Part shown: positions 48,681-56,819 of the stretch, piece by piece
Layout of the letters: each line of letters opens with the position of its first letter
How positions within the stretch are numbered: the first letter of the stretch is position 1
Notes under the pieces: generated by a model
Told to the model about the DNA's origin: nothing
Database searches by the model: none
Seen by the model: only the letters and a program-made list of their open reading frames with translations
Position numbers and translations under genes: made by a program
Assembly: GCF_028890305.1 (NCBI RefSeq)
Contig: NZ_JARBXM010000001.1
Location: forward strand, 374,501 to 438,500
DNA: 64,000 nt
DNA from: Candidatus Methanosphaera massiliense
Lineage (GTDB): Archaea > Methanobacteriota > Methanobacteria > Methanobacteriales > Methanobacteriaceae
Direction: 5' to 3'

Positions 48681-49253
48681 CTATAGATTTATAGGAAATA
48701 AGCTTGTATTATTACTATTATTAGTTAAATTAAATGTTCCTGCTATTAAATCATAGCTTGACCTTTCTTGCTCATATGAATTTACTGGTGTTGAGAATAA
48801 AATAACATATATCTTATTATCTCTCATCTTAATCCATGTAGCAACATGCTCTTTCTGTGAACCATCTGGCTCATTTACAAGATATCTGTGCATTACAACA
48901 GATTGATTATGTATACTACTGTTAATTTCCTGAATGTTTACATAATTACTTGATTGTGACAGGAATTGGTCATTAACAGCACATGCATTTTGTATATCAG
49001 AACCATACTCAGGTGGTACTTGCTGTATTACAACAGATATATTAGAATTATTAGAGTCAACCACGGCACCTATAGCTCCATCTGACACGCAATTTGCCTC
49101 AGTCCAACTGTCAGGATACTGGAAAGTTATTCCATTACTCTCATAGGTTTGTCCTGTAGCTGTAAAAGTATCCAATAATCCAGAGGAATACGCTACAAAT
49201 GCTAATATTACTAATAGAACAATTACTATTATTGTTTTAAATATACCTTTCAT
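48681..49253 (-). CDS. Membrane-anchored PsbP-related extracytoplasmic protein
   Basis: 190 residues with an N-terminal membrane anchor (residues 5-25, TIIVIVLLVILAFVAYSSG), then an outer domain of the PsbP-like type: YESNGITFQYPDSWTEA near residues 38-54, and NKIYVILFSTPVNSYEQERSSYDLIAGTF at the end (given in part). Such proteins are common in Methanobacteriales; their function is unknown, and no photosynthetic role is implied. It lies 22 nt after the SHOCT-like membrane protein gene, so both are probably displayed at the cell surface. Confidence 0.75.
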   Translation of the reverse strand: MKGIFKTIIVIVLLVILAFVAYSSGLLDTFTATGQTYESNGITFQYPDSWTEANCVSDGAIGAVVDSNNSNISVVIQQVPPEYGSDIQNACAVNDQFLSQSSNYVNIQEINSSIHNQSVVMHRYLVNEPDGSQKEHVATWIKMRDNKIYVILFSTPVNSYEQERSSYDLIAGTFNLTNNSNNTSLFPINL

Positions 49254-49275
49254 ATTACTATCCTCCGATTATGAA

Positions 49276-49932
49276 TTAAGTACCATTTGAACTAGAACTA
49301 TCCCTGGTACTACCCTTAGAACTACTTTTTGAATTATATTGTCTACTTGAACTACTTTTTGAGCTACTGCCTGAACTATATGATGATGAACTATATTTTT
49401 TTGTTGTTGCTTTTACAGTGGTAGTGTTATTTGTTGTATTTGCTGACATGTTAGATGCATTCACAACTGATTGATTAGTAGTAAATGCTGAATCTGTTAT
49501 TGTCACATTAGTTGTGTTATTAGCTGGAACTGTGTTTAATGCTACAACTCCTGCTACAATACCAACAATAAATGCCAGTAGTACAAATAATATTATTACA
49601 GTTCGCTTTACCTTCTTATTATTACCCGAATTATTTGAGGATGGCTCAGGGTTCACATCTAACCGTGAATACCTATCCACAAAATCATCGTATAAAACTT
49701 CTTTTCTTTCTTGTTTTTTCTGAATATTTGATGGTTTAAAACCTTTTGATTCTTGAAGTTTTGAAACAGCTTCCTTATTACCTAATTTTCTTTCATACCT
49801 TATTCTTAAAGTATCATATTCTTCAAGGGTTATGTATCCATTATCTTTCTGTTCTTCTAATTCTTGTAACTTCTTTTCGATACTGTGCCGAGAGCTTTCT
49901 CTTACTATTTTAATCCCCTCCCCCAAAGTCAT
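49276..49932 (-). CDS. Membrane protein with SHOCT-like N-terminus and Ser-rich tail
   Basis: 218 residues from the only canonical start, an ATG at 49930-49932 that lies inside the end of pheA (23-nt overlap) and has no ribosome binding site. Residues 20-55 (KKLQELEEQKDNGYITLEEYDTLRIRYERKL, given in part) resemble the SHOCT short helical domain. A membrane helix lies near 112-132. The rest is Thr/Asn-rich then a Ser-rich low-complexity tail (172-218), likely outside the cell. A GAGGGGAT element at 49913-49920 points instead to an ATA codon at 49906-49908 (see findings). Function unknown. Confidence 0.7.
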   Translation of the reverse strand: MTLGEGIKIVRESSRHSIEKKLQELEEQKDNGYITLEEYDTLRIRYERKLGNKEAVSKLQESKGFKPSNIQKKQERKEVLYDDFVDRYSRLDVNPEPSSNNSGNNKKVKRTVIILFVLLAFIVGIVAGVVALNTVPANNTTNVTITDSAFTTNQSVVNASNMSANTTNNTTTVKATTKKYSSSSYSSGSSSKSSSSRQYNSKSSSKGSTRDSSSSNGT

Positions 49933-50746
49933 AGCTATAAGAACCTAATATTTTAAACATGTTAACTTTTCCTTCTACAATAGCTAATGTATTCTTTATT
50001 TTAGGATCTAATCTATGTCCTACAATATCTATAAAAAACAAGTATTTTCCCATTCCTTGTTTAGAAGGTCTTGACTCTATCTTTGTTAAATTAATATTTT
50101 CTTTTGCAAATTCATACAAAATTTCATATAAACTTCCAGGATTATCATTTTTGAGAGATATAATAATTGATGTTTTATCATTACCTGTTGGTTTGTTTAT
50201 ATCCTCTTTATCTAGTATCACAAATCTAGTGACATTATTTGAGTAATCTTGAATATCATGTGCTATTATTTCTAAATTATATTTTTCAGATAAAATCTCA
50301 TTTCCAATTACTGCTGCTGTTGATAATTCTGTCACATATCTTGCAGCATTAGCTGTGCTTGGCATTGCATGTACTGGTTTATTTAACCTGTTAATATAAT
50401 GCCTGCACTGTGCTATTGCCTGTTGGTGTGAACAGATAACATTAATATCATCGAGTGTTTTACCCTTTTGTACTAGAAGATTCTGTCTTATGGGTAATTC
50501 TAATTCACCTTTTATTTTCAAGTTATGACGAGTTAATGCATCTAATGTAATAACTACTGATCCCTCAGTGGAGTTTTCAATAGGAACTACTGCCTCATCT
50601 ATCTGGTTATCTTCCAGTGCTTCAAATATGCTTAGAATATTTGGGTAAGGTTTATTTATCGTGTTATTATCTGTTATATTTAGTACAGCTTCCTGTGAAA
50701 ATGTACCTTCTGGACCAAGATATCCTACTTGTTTTTTTTCATTCAT
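49910..50746 (-). CDS. pheA: Prephenate dehydratase
   Basis: Makes phenylpyruvate from prephenate in phenylalanine synthesis. 278 residues. The catalytic domain begins VGYLGPEGTFSQEAVLN, has VVPIENSTEGSVVITLD, and the TRF motif in NNVTRFVILD (about 170-179). The C-terminal ACT domain (about 190-275) with NDNPGSLYEILYEFA and ESRPSKQGMGKYLFFIDI suggests feedback inhibition by phenylalanine. It has no fused chorismate mutase. A TATA-like TTTTATATAA lies about 45 nt upstream of the ATG. Confidence 0.95.
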   Translation of the reverse strand: MNEKKQVGYLGPEGTFSQEAVLNITDNNTINKPYPNILSIFEALEDNQIDEAVVPIENSTEGSVVITLDALTRHNLKIKGELELPIRQNLLVQKGKTLDDINVICSHQQAIAQCRHYINRLNKPVHAMPSTANAARYVTELSTAAVIGNEILSEKYNLEIIAHDIQDYSNNVTRFVILDKEDINKPTGNDKTSIIISLKNDNPGSLYEILYEFAKENINLTKIESRPSKQGMGKYLFFIDIVGHRLDPKIKNTLAIVEGKVNMFKILGSYSYDFGGGD

Positions 50747-50936
50747 TAATTATTAATATATGTGTTTAATTTAATTAATTCTTTTATATAAAATTAGAAA
50801 AAAGTTCCATTAGATTCACTGGTAATTATTTATTTTAATTAATACAATCAGAGAATAAGTATAAATATAGGTTAAAATGCTTAAAAAATAGTTTACTGTG
50901 TGATTAAAAAAGATTAAATAGAAAGGAGATAATTAT

Positions 50937-51761
50937 TTAGTAATTACCTCTTTTTCTATTAAAGTCATATATGTACCTTAGAATATCTGTTTTTGAAACA
51001 ATACCATGAACTTTATTGGTTTCATCAGATATTGGCATTCCACTAAATTCTTTGGATACCATTACATCTGCTACTTCTGCAATTGTTGTATCTTTGGTTG
51101 TTGTTTCAATAGTTTGTGACATGACTTCTTGTACAAATAAGTTTCTTATTTGTGAATGCTGATATTTTTCTGGTACATGTTTTTTGAAGTCTATGATTTT
51201 TTTTGCCATGTCTTTAGCTGTTATGATACCTACAATTAATCCTGATTCCACAACAACTAATCTTGCAATATCATTATCAATCATTATCCTTCTTGCATGG
51301 ACTAATCTATCATCAGGACTTACAGTCATGACTCTGTTAGTCATGATTTCTTTTACAGGAGTTTCGTTGTATGGTTCTTTATCTAAATTTCTTAAGAAGT
51401 CTGTTTTGGTTATCATACCAACTATGTCATCCCCATCTAAGATAGGTATTCCACCAATATGATTATCTACCATTTTTTTAAGTACTTTTACTTCAGCATC
51501 ATCCGGTTTTGCTGTTATTACATCTTGTGTCATGATAGTAGATATTCTCATGTGTGAAAGTGGTACTTCTTCATATTTAGATGAAGCTATTTTTGTAGCC
51601 ATGTCTTTTTCAGTTACTATTCCTACTAATTCACCAGTTTTAGGAGATATTGCAGGTAATCGTGAAATTTTATGTTTGCTCATTAGTTTTAAAGCATCTG
51701 AGACTGTTTGATCTTTACGTACTGTAACAATGTCTTTAGCCATTATTTTATCTATGGTCAT
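50937..51761 (-). CDS. Protein with four CBS domains (third of a cluster)
   Basis: About 274 residues made almost only of four CBS motifs: repeats begin near IMAKDIVTVRKDQTVSDAL, IMTQDVITAKPDDAEVKVL, IMTNRVMTVSPDDRLVHARR and VMSQTIETTTKDTTIAEV, each with a V-G-I-(I/V)-T segment. CBS pairs bind adenosyl ligands. The start is ATG 51759-51761, since GGAGTGAT lies 4 nt upstream; a GTG three codons earlier overlaps that site. It is the third in a row of CBS genes on the minus strand. Ligand and target are unknown. Confidence 0.9.
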   Translation of the reverse strand: MTIDKIMAKDIVTVRKDQTVSDALKLMSKHKISRLPAISPKTGELVGIVTEKDMATKIASSKYEEVPLSHMRISTIMTQDVITAKPDDAEVKVLKKMVDNHIGGIPILDGDDIVGMITKTDFLRNLDKEPYNETPVKEIMTNRVMTVSPDDRLVHARRIMIDNDIARLVVVESGLIVGIITAKDMAKKIIDFKKHVPEKYQHSQIRNLFVQEVMSQTIETTTKDTTIAEVADVMVSKEFSGMPISDETNKVHGIVSKTDILRYIYDFNRKRGNY

Positions 51762-51873
51762 TACGATCACTCCATGTTTTTTTTAAATATAATAATATTA
51801 TTCATTTTCCTCTATAAAAATATTTCACTCTTTTAAGGATTAATTTGAGGAAAATTAATCTCTTTTAAGATTT

Positions 51874-52812
51874 CTATTGAACAATAGCCTTTAGTAAATC
51901 TCGAATTGTGATAATTCCTATTAGTTTTCCTGTATCTTCGTCTACAACAGGTAAACCTCTTATATTTGAATCAAACATTAAATCTGCGATATCACCTAAT
52001 TTCTCATATTTAGTTGCTGTGAGTACATTAGTTACCATTAATTCATCTACAGTAATGTTTACTACATCTTCACCTTCATTAGAGAATAATTTTGCAAATA
52101 GTTTGTGTTCACCAATATATTTTAGAATATCTGATGCTGTAACAAATCCTAATAATTTTTCTTCTTTAGAGTTTGAGTTTGGATCTTCTCCTACTATAGG
52201 TACTCTTCTTAATGAGTTTCTTACCATGATTTTAGTAATTCCTTCTATTCTAGTACCTGGTGTTGTTGTAATTAGATCAGTAGCCATTACATCCTGTACT
52301 TCTAAGTCTGCAATTATTTTATCTAATTTACTTACAACATCGCCTTCTGTTACCATTCCTACTATTTTTTCTTCATTGTCAATTATTGGAAATCCACCAA
52401 TACCTTCTTCTAACATTAATGCTGCGGCATCGATGATTGTGTCCTTGTTTGTCATGGTTTTTACACCAGTTGTCATGATTTCTTTGATTGGTGCATTAAT
52501 TGCTGATAAGAAGTTTCCTTCGTGTTTTTCTGTAATTAAATTGTATTTCTTTCCTCCGCCGAAGAAGTCAAGAATATCCATTGTTGTTACAATACCTAAT
52601 AGTTTTCCAGAACCTGGATCTGTGATTGGTATTCTTCTTATATCTTTTTCACTCATTAGGTTAGCAATTTCTATTATGGTAGCACTTTGTGATGCTGTTA
52701 CAACATCTTTAGCTGCTATGTCCATTATGTCTCCATCTGATTCTGCTTTTTTTGTTTGTAGATTGAATGATTGGTCTGTTGAATTAATCTTTTTGATTAT
52801 ATTGTTTTTCAT
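51874..52812 (-). CDS. Protein with four CBS domains (second of a cluster)
   Basis: 312 residues with four CBS repeats beginning near residue 27 (DIAAKDVVTASQSATIIEIA), 105 (IKEIMTTGVKTMTNKDTII), 172 (VQDVMATDLITTTPGTRIEG) and 254 (VDELMVTNVLTATKYEKLGD). An N-terminal tail of 26 polar residues precedes them. It differs from the neighbour at 50.9 kb by a longer N-terminus and by inserts between repeats 3 and 4. AGGATAAT precedes the ATG. It is a likely adenosine-nucleotide or SAM sensor; no target is known. Confidence 0.9.
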   Translation of the reverse strand: MKNNIIKKINSTDQSFNLQTKKAESDGDIMDIAAKDVVTASQSATIIEIANLMSEKDIRRIPITDPGSGKLLGIVTTMDILDFFGGGKKYNLITEKHEGNFLSAINAPIKEIMTTGVKTMTNKDTIIDAAALMLEEGIGGFPIIDNEEKIVGMVTEGDVVSKLDKIIADLEVQDVMATDLITTTPGTRIEGITKIMVRNSLRRVPIVGEDPNSNSKEEKLLGFVTASDILKYIGEHKLFAKLFSNEGEDVVNITVDELMVTNVLTATKYEKLGDIADLMFDSNIRGLPVVDEDTGKLIGIITIRDLLKAIVQ

Positions 52813-52883
52813 TATTATCCTGCTCCTGTATTTTTTTAAAATGTTACCTTTTTTAATTAGTAGTTTTTTTCTTATTTTTTTAA

Positions 52884-53459
52884 TTATTCTTCGGATAGTT
52901 TATCGTCAATACATTCTTGACATAAATATTGTCCATTATTATTCTCTAATTGACCATAAACACCACATTTCTCACAAACTCCCTCTTCTAATCTTTCATC
53001 TGACTCTGAAGAATATTCATTGTCTACGAAATTATCAATATTTGTTTCTTCTACAAATAATTCAATTAATTCTGGAGATACTCGTACAATGTCTGTTAAG
53101 GTTAATATTCCTTTTAATTGTTGATTATCATCTATTACTAGTAAAACTTTACAATTATTCTTAATCATTAAAGATGATGCTTCAATTAAAGAAGTTTCAG
53201 GGTTTACTGAGATAAATTTATCCATAACCATGTCCGCGGTTATATCTTGTGGTGAAATATTTTTAGATACAACTTTTGAAATAATATTATTACTTGTAAC
53301 TATTCCTTCTACTTTTTGATCTTCTATAACCACGGAACTAATATTATGCTCTGTCATGATAGCTGCTATATCTGATATATTTGTATCAGTATTTGCAGTT
53401 ATGACATTATATGTCATAGCATCTTTTATACCAAGGTTGTCTTTCATATTTAATTCCAT
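52884..53459 (-). CDS. CBS-pair protein with C-terminal zinc ribbon (first of a cluster)
   Basis: About 191 residues: a CBS pair near 8-60 (IKDAMTYNVITANTDTNISD) and 70-125 (MVMDKFISVNPETSLIEASS), a short acidic linker, and a zinc ribbon with CEKCG and CQEC motifs (about 160-185). The start is the ATG 53457-53459, with GGAGTGAT 4 nt upstream; the GTG and ATG further upstream overlap that site. First gene of the three-gene CBS cluster, transcribed away from a divergent MATE transporter. Confidence 0.88.
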   Translation of the reverse strand: MELNMKDNLGIKDAMTYNVITANTDTNISDIAAIMTEHNISSVVIEDQKVEGIVTSNNIISKVVSKNISPQDITADMVMDKFISVNPETSLIEASSLMIKNNCKVLLVIDDNQQLKGILTLTDIVRVSPELIELFVEETNIDNFVDNEYSSESDERLEEGVCEKCGVYGQLENNNGQYLCQECIDDKLSEE

Positions 53460-54084
53460 GTTCATCACTCCGGGTTATTAAAAAAATAATAACATAATTA
53501 ATAATTTAATTTTACTTATATAAGATTCTTTATTTATTTTTCGAGAATTTTATAAAACCAGACGTATAATTTTATTCGTTTATCAACATTAATGTTTTAT
53601 TTTGTTTCGGGAATAAGTTAGTCTAGAAATATATACTATGAATTATATATATAAAATCAATGACTAATTTTAAAACAGATTATACTGTTTTATTGACTTT
53701 GTAGAAAACATATCTTTTTACAGCATTCATGAATATTAATAAAAATAAAGTACTCTTTAAACTGTTTTAAATTGTAAAAATAAAGATAGGACATAGGTTA
53801 AAAATAATAATACAAGGAATATTGTTTATTTCGAGATTAGGATGTATACATATATACTTAATTAAAATTTTAACTGAGAATCATAACTTTATTATAATAA
53901 TAAATATCGATTAATACGCTTATTTGTAATGAAAACCCTATATAACAGTTTACAGATTTATCTGAATGTACTGGAAATAATATTTTTACAAAATCGTTTA
54001 ATTTATATATTATTAAGTAACTAATTACTTAGACATAATAGAACAAGAAAATTATATTGATTATTGTAGAGGAGGTTTGATAAA
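53460..54084. other. Divergent regulatory region between CBS cluster and MATE gene
   Basis: No gene is seen in these 625 bases. They must contain the promoters of the CBS cluster (minus) and of the MATE gene (plus). A 22-bp inverted repeat lies at 53671-53692. A second TTTAAACTGTTTTAAA-like stretch is near 53757-53772. Confidence 0.5.
53671..53692. promoter_or_regulatory. Inverted repeat TAAAACAG-n6-CTGTTTTA
   Basis: Two perfect 8-bp arms (53671-53678 and 53685-53692) with a 6-bp A/T spacer, in the divergent gap between the CBS genes and the MATE gene. The shape is that of a dimeric-regulator site. No cognate regulator is linked. Confidence 0.35.
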
Positions 54085-55473
54085 GTTACTGGAGAAACTA
54101 ATAATAAAAATAATAAAACTACCAAGGGAGTAGAAACTATTCTTGGAGATCCTAAACAGGGTTTAAGAAAAATGTCCGTGCCTTTAATTATATCCATGCT
54201 ACTTATTAGTATATATAACCTTGCAGATGCTGCATGGGTGGCAGGATTAGGTGCAGATGCACTTGCAGGTGTAGGATATGTTACACCTATATTTCTTGTA
54301 CTTGTAGGAGTAGGTAATGGTCTTGGTGCTGGAGCTACCTCTGCATTATCAAAGTACATAGGAGAAAAACATAAATCTAAAGCAGACAATGGTGCAGTAC
54401 ATTCTATTCTAATTACCATAATTATATCTATTATAGTTTCAGTAGTACTTCTCATACTTTTAGATCCTATTCTAATTGCAATGGGATCTGGTAATACTAT
54501 TCAATATGCAAGAGATTATGGTATTATTATGTTCACTGGTGCTATTCTATTCATATTACCTAACGTTATGTATGGAATACTACGAGCTGAAGGTGATGTT
54601 AAGAGAACAATGTATGCTATGACTATCTCAGGAGTACTGAACATCATTCTTGACCCAATATTCATATATGGATTAAATTTAGGTGTTGCAGGAGCAGCTT
54701 ATGCTACATTACTTTCAGTAAGCATCGTGATACTTGTATTAGCATACTGGTTCTACGTTAAAAAAGATACTTATCTAAAACCTGTTTGGAGTAATTTCAA
54801 GTATAATAGCGAAATATCCAAAGATATTTTAAAAGTAGGTCTTCCTGCAAGTTTAGAGATGTTACTAAGTGCAATATTTGCTGGTTTATTCTCAGCATTA
54901 CTTACAATAGTTGCAAATACGGATGCAGTAGCAGTTTATTCTACTGGTTGGAGAATAGTATCAATAGGTATTATGCCTGTTATTGGTATATCCACAGCAT
55001 CAGTATCTATAATAGGTGCTAATCTTGGTGCTAATCGTTACGAAAACATACGTGTTACTCACAGATATAGTGTAAAACTATCAATTATTGCTGCTATAAT
55101 TACAGGAATTTTTGTTTACGTATTTTCACCACAAATCGTAATGTTATTCTCATATTCAAGCAACAGCGCATATCTTGCACCTAAAATGATTCAATTTCTA
55201 AGATTAATGGTATTTTTCTATATATTTATGGCTATAGGTGCACCATCAACATTCTTATTCCAAGGTGTTGGTAAGGGTGTAACTTCAATGTTCCAGACAC
55301 TTCTTAGAGAATTGGTCTTCACAATAATAATTGCATACATATTTGCTATTCCATTTGGATGGGGTGAATATGGTGCATGGTGGGGTATTATTATTGGTGA
55401 ACTTGTTGCATGTATCGTAACATTTACATGGGCAAATGACTATGTTAAACGTCTGATACGTTCCAAAGAATAA
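54085..55473 (+). CDS. MATE-family efflux transporter (apparent GTT start)
   Basis: Na+- or H+-driven multidrug exporter with about 12 membrane helices; two homologous halves are visible. The conserved N-terminal segment VETILGDPKQGLRKMSVPLI is in frame, but its upstream part has no ATG, GTG or TTG. The frame is open only from 54070 (stop TAG at 54067-54069), and a GGAGG at 54071-54075 is 9 nt before a GTT at 54085-54087. Using GTT gives 462 residues, the normal family length; the first ATG (54172) would cut off the conserved LGDP motif and gives 433. I annotate from GTT; see findings. Conserved features further on include DAAWVAGLGADALAGVGYVTP (in part). Confidence 0.85.
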   Translation, partial: VTGETNNKNNKTTKGVETILGDPKQGLRKMSVPLIISMLLISIYNLADAAWVAGLGADALAGVGYVTPIFLVLVGVGNGLGAGATSALSKYIGEKHKSKADNGAVHSILITIIISIIVSVVLLILLDPILIAMGSGNTIQYARDYGIIMFTGAILFILPNVMYGILRAEGDVKRTMYAMTISGVLNIILDPIFIYGLNLGVAGAAYATLLSVSIVILVLAYWFYVKKDTYLKPVWSNFKYNSEISKDILKVGLPASLEMLLSAIFAGLFSALLTIVANTDAVAVYSTGWRIVSIGIMPVIGISTASVSIIGANLGANRYENIRVTHRYSVKLSIIAAIITGIFVYVFSPQIVMLFSYSSNSAYLAPKMIQFLRLMVFFYIFMAIGAPSTFLFQGVGKGVTSMFQTLLRELVFTIIIAYIFAIPFGWGEYGAWWGIIIGELVACIVTFTWANDYVKRLIRSKE

Positions 55474-55610
55474 AACAATTCCCACACCCTTTTTTTTACC
55501 TTTTTTTTATAAAATTAGAAATTATTTATCCAATATTAAATAGTTCAGAAATAGTTTTTTGATAAAAAAAAAATAATTTAAAGAAAAAAATAGGGGAGAT
55601 TAATCCTTTT

Positions 55611-56306
55611 TTATTCAACATCAAGATATTTATGTATTTGAGGTATTACTGATACTGGAAAACTTTTTCCAATAATTTCAGATATATTAAACAGTACTTC
55701 TTTTTTATCCCATAATTCCATAGGACTAACTGGTTGAATAATTATTTCAACATTACTACTTGCCACTTTTTCTAAATCAGATCTTATTTTCTTTATAATC
55801 TTTAGAGGTGTGGTTGGTGATACAACTATTTTAATATAATAGTTCTGATGAACTTTTTCCATTAATTGTATTGACTTTAGTTCATTATCATATACCTGAT
55901 TCCACTCATCATTTGTATTAAAATGTTCTGGTAGTTTTATATCCATGGATACAATATCAATAACATCCAATACTTTTTCTAATTCATCAGGTAATGTAGC
56001 ATTTGTTTCTAACATTGCCTTGTATGGATATTTTTCTAAGAAATCATGTATGTAATCTGCACTGAGTAATGGTTCACCACCAGTAATTTCAAGGGAATCA
56101 AAATCAGGTGTCATCAAATCCATTATTATGTCATTTAATTGTTCATAAGAATATTCTTTACCTATTTCTCCATCTTTACTATTTTGCGTATCACAGTATT
56201 TGCAGTTAATGTTACATCTTGAAAATCTTATGAATATCTGACGTTTTCCTATGAGTACTCCCTCACCCTGGATACTTGAGAATATTTCTATTATTTTAGG
56301 AGTGAT
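55611..56306 (-). CDS. queE: 7-carboxy-7-deazaguanine synthase (apparent ATC start)
   Basis: Radical SAM enzyme forming CDG from carboxytetrahydropterin for archaeosine. The N-terminal part is intact: TPKIIEIFSSIQGEGVLIGK and the cluster motif CNINCKYCDT (C31, C35, C38 counted from ATC), then LEITGGEPLLS. The in-frame reading starts after the queD stop (TAG 56319-56321), but no ATG, GTG or TTG occurs until a Met codon far inside the domain. GGAGG at 56315-56319 points, 8 nt downstream, to ATC at 56304-56306. From there the product is 231 residues, the usual size. Starting at the internal ATG (56123) would lose the Fe-S motif. Confidence 0.85.
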   Translation of the reverse strand: MTPKIIEIFSSIQGEGVLIGKRQIFIRFSRCNINCKYCDTQNSKDGEIGKEYSYEQLNDIIMDLMTPDFDSLEITGGEPLLSADYIHDFLEKYPYKAMLETNATLPDELEKVLDVIDIVSMDIKLPEHFNTNDEWNQVYDNELKSIQLMEKVHQNYYIKIVVSPTTPLKIIKKIRSDLEKVASSNVEIIIQPVSPMELWDKKEVLFNISEIIGKSFPVSVIPQIHKYLDVE

Positions 56307-56318
56307 TTGTACATCCTC

Positions 56319-56810
56319 CTATTCATTTAATTGTTTATGATAAGATGCACCTTGTCCAATACCCTCATTTACTTGTACTTCAATATATTCTAAAGTACTA
56401 GTGTCCTCAAGTTCATTGACAATTACATCAGTTATGTATATTGATAGTGATTCTGCAGTTGTTGATATTATTGGTAATAATACAACATCAGATTTAGGTA
56501 TTTTATATTCAAGTTCACCAAGTATTGTGAATTCAACTGTTTTATCATCTTGATAGGTTATCTCCAAATCAGGACTATCTACAGGTATTAATAATCTATG
56601 ATCTAATGATTTACAGATTTTTCTTGTGATATTTTTCAATACCTTGAAATCAATTACAAAACCAAATTTTCCAGATCTTTTTCCTTCTACTTCAACATCC
56701 ACAATATAACTATGACCATGTATTTTACCACATGATTCATGACCTATAACCATGTGTGCTGCTGAAAATCTTAAATTTGAATGAATTCCATCTAAATTTA
56801 CTTTCATCAT
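56319..56810 (-). CDS. queD: 6-carboxytetrahydropterin synthase (QueD)
   Basis: Converts dihydroneopterin triphosphate to 6-carboxytetrahydropterin, the QueE substrate. 163 residues. Zinc and catalytic residues are in place: His19 in FSAAHMV, Cys27 and HGH (31-33) in CGKIHGHSY. SLDHRLLIP and ESLSIYITD follow, as in the PTPS family. It ends at TAG 56319-56321, whose bases overlap the queE ribosome binding site, and is in the same frame as queE. The operon order is DUF366 - queD - queE. Confidence 0.92.
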   Translation of the reverse strand: MMKVNLDGIHSNLRFSAAHMVIGHESCGKIHGHSYIVDVEVEGKRSGKFGFVIDFKVLKNITRKICKSLDHRLLIPVDSPDLEITYQDDKTVEFTILGELEYKIPKSDVVLLPIISTTAESLSIYITDVIVNELEDTSTLEYIEVQVNEGIGQGASYHKQLNE

Positions 56811-56819
56811 TATTAACTC

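Noticed and set aside
51908-53164. 418-codon open frame on the plus strand
   Set aside because: It lies antisense to two CBS genes that have clear domain repeats and ribosome binding sites; its translation is hydrophobic low-complexity with no start signal.
55611-56123. queE as a short 170-residue protein from the internal ATG
   Set aside because: This would drop the CxxxCxxC cluster motif, which is intact and in frame upstream; the longer reading is preferred.
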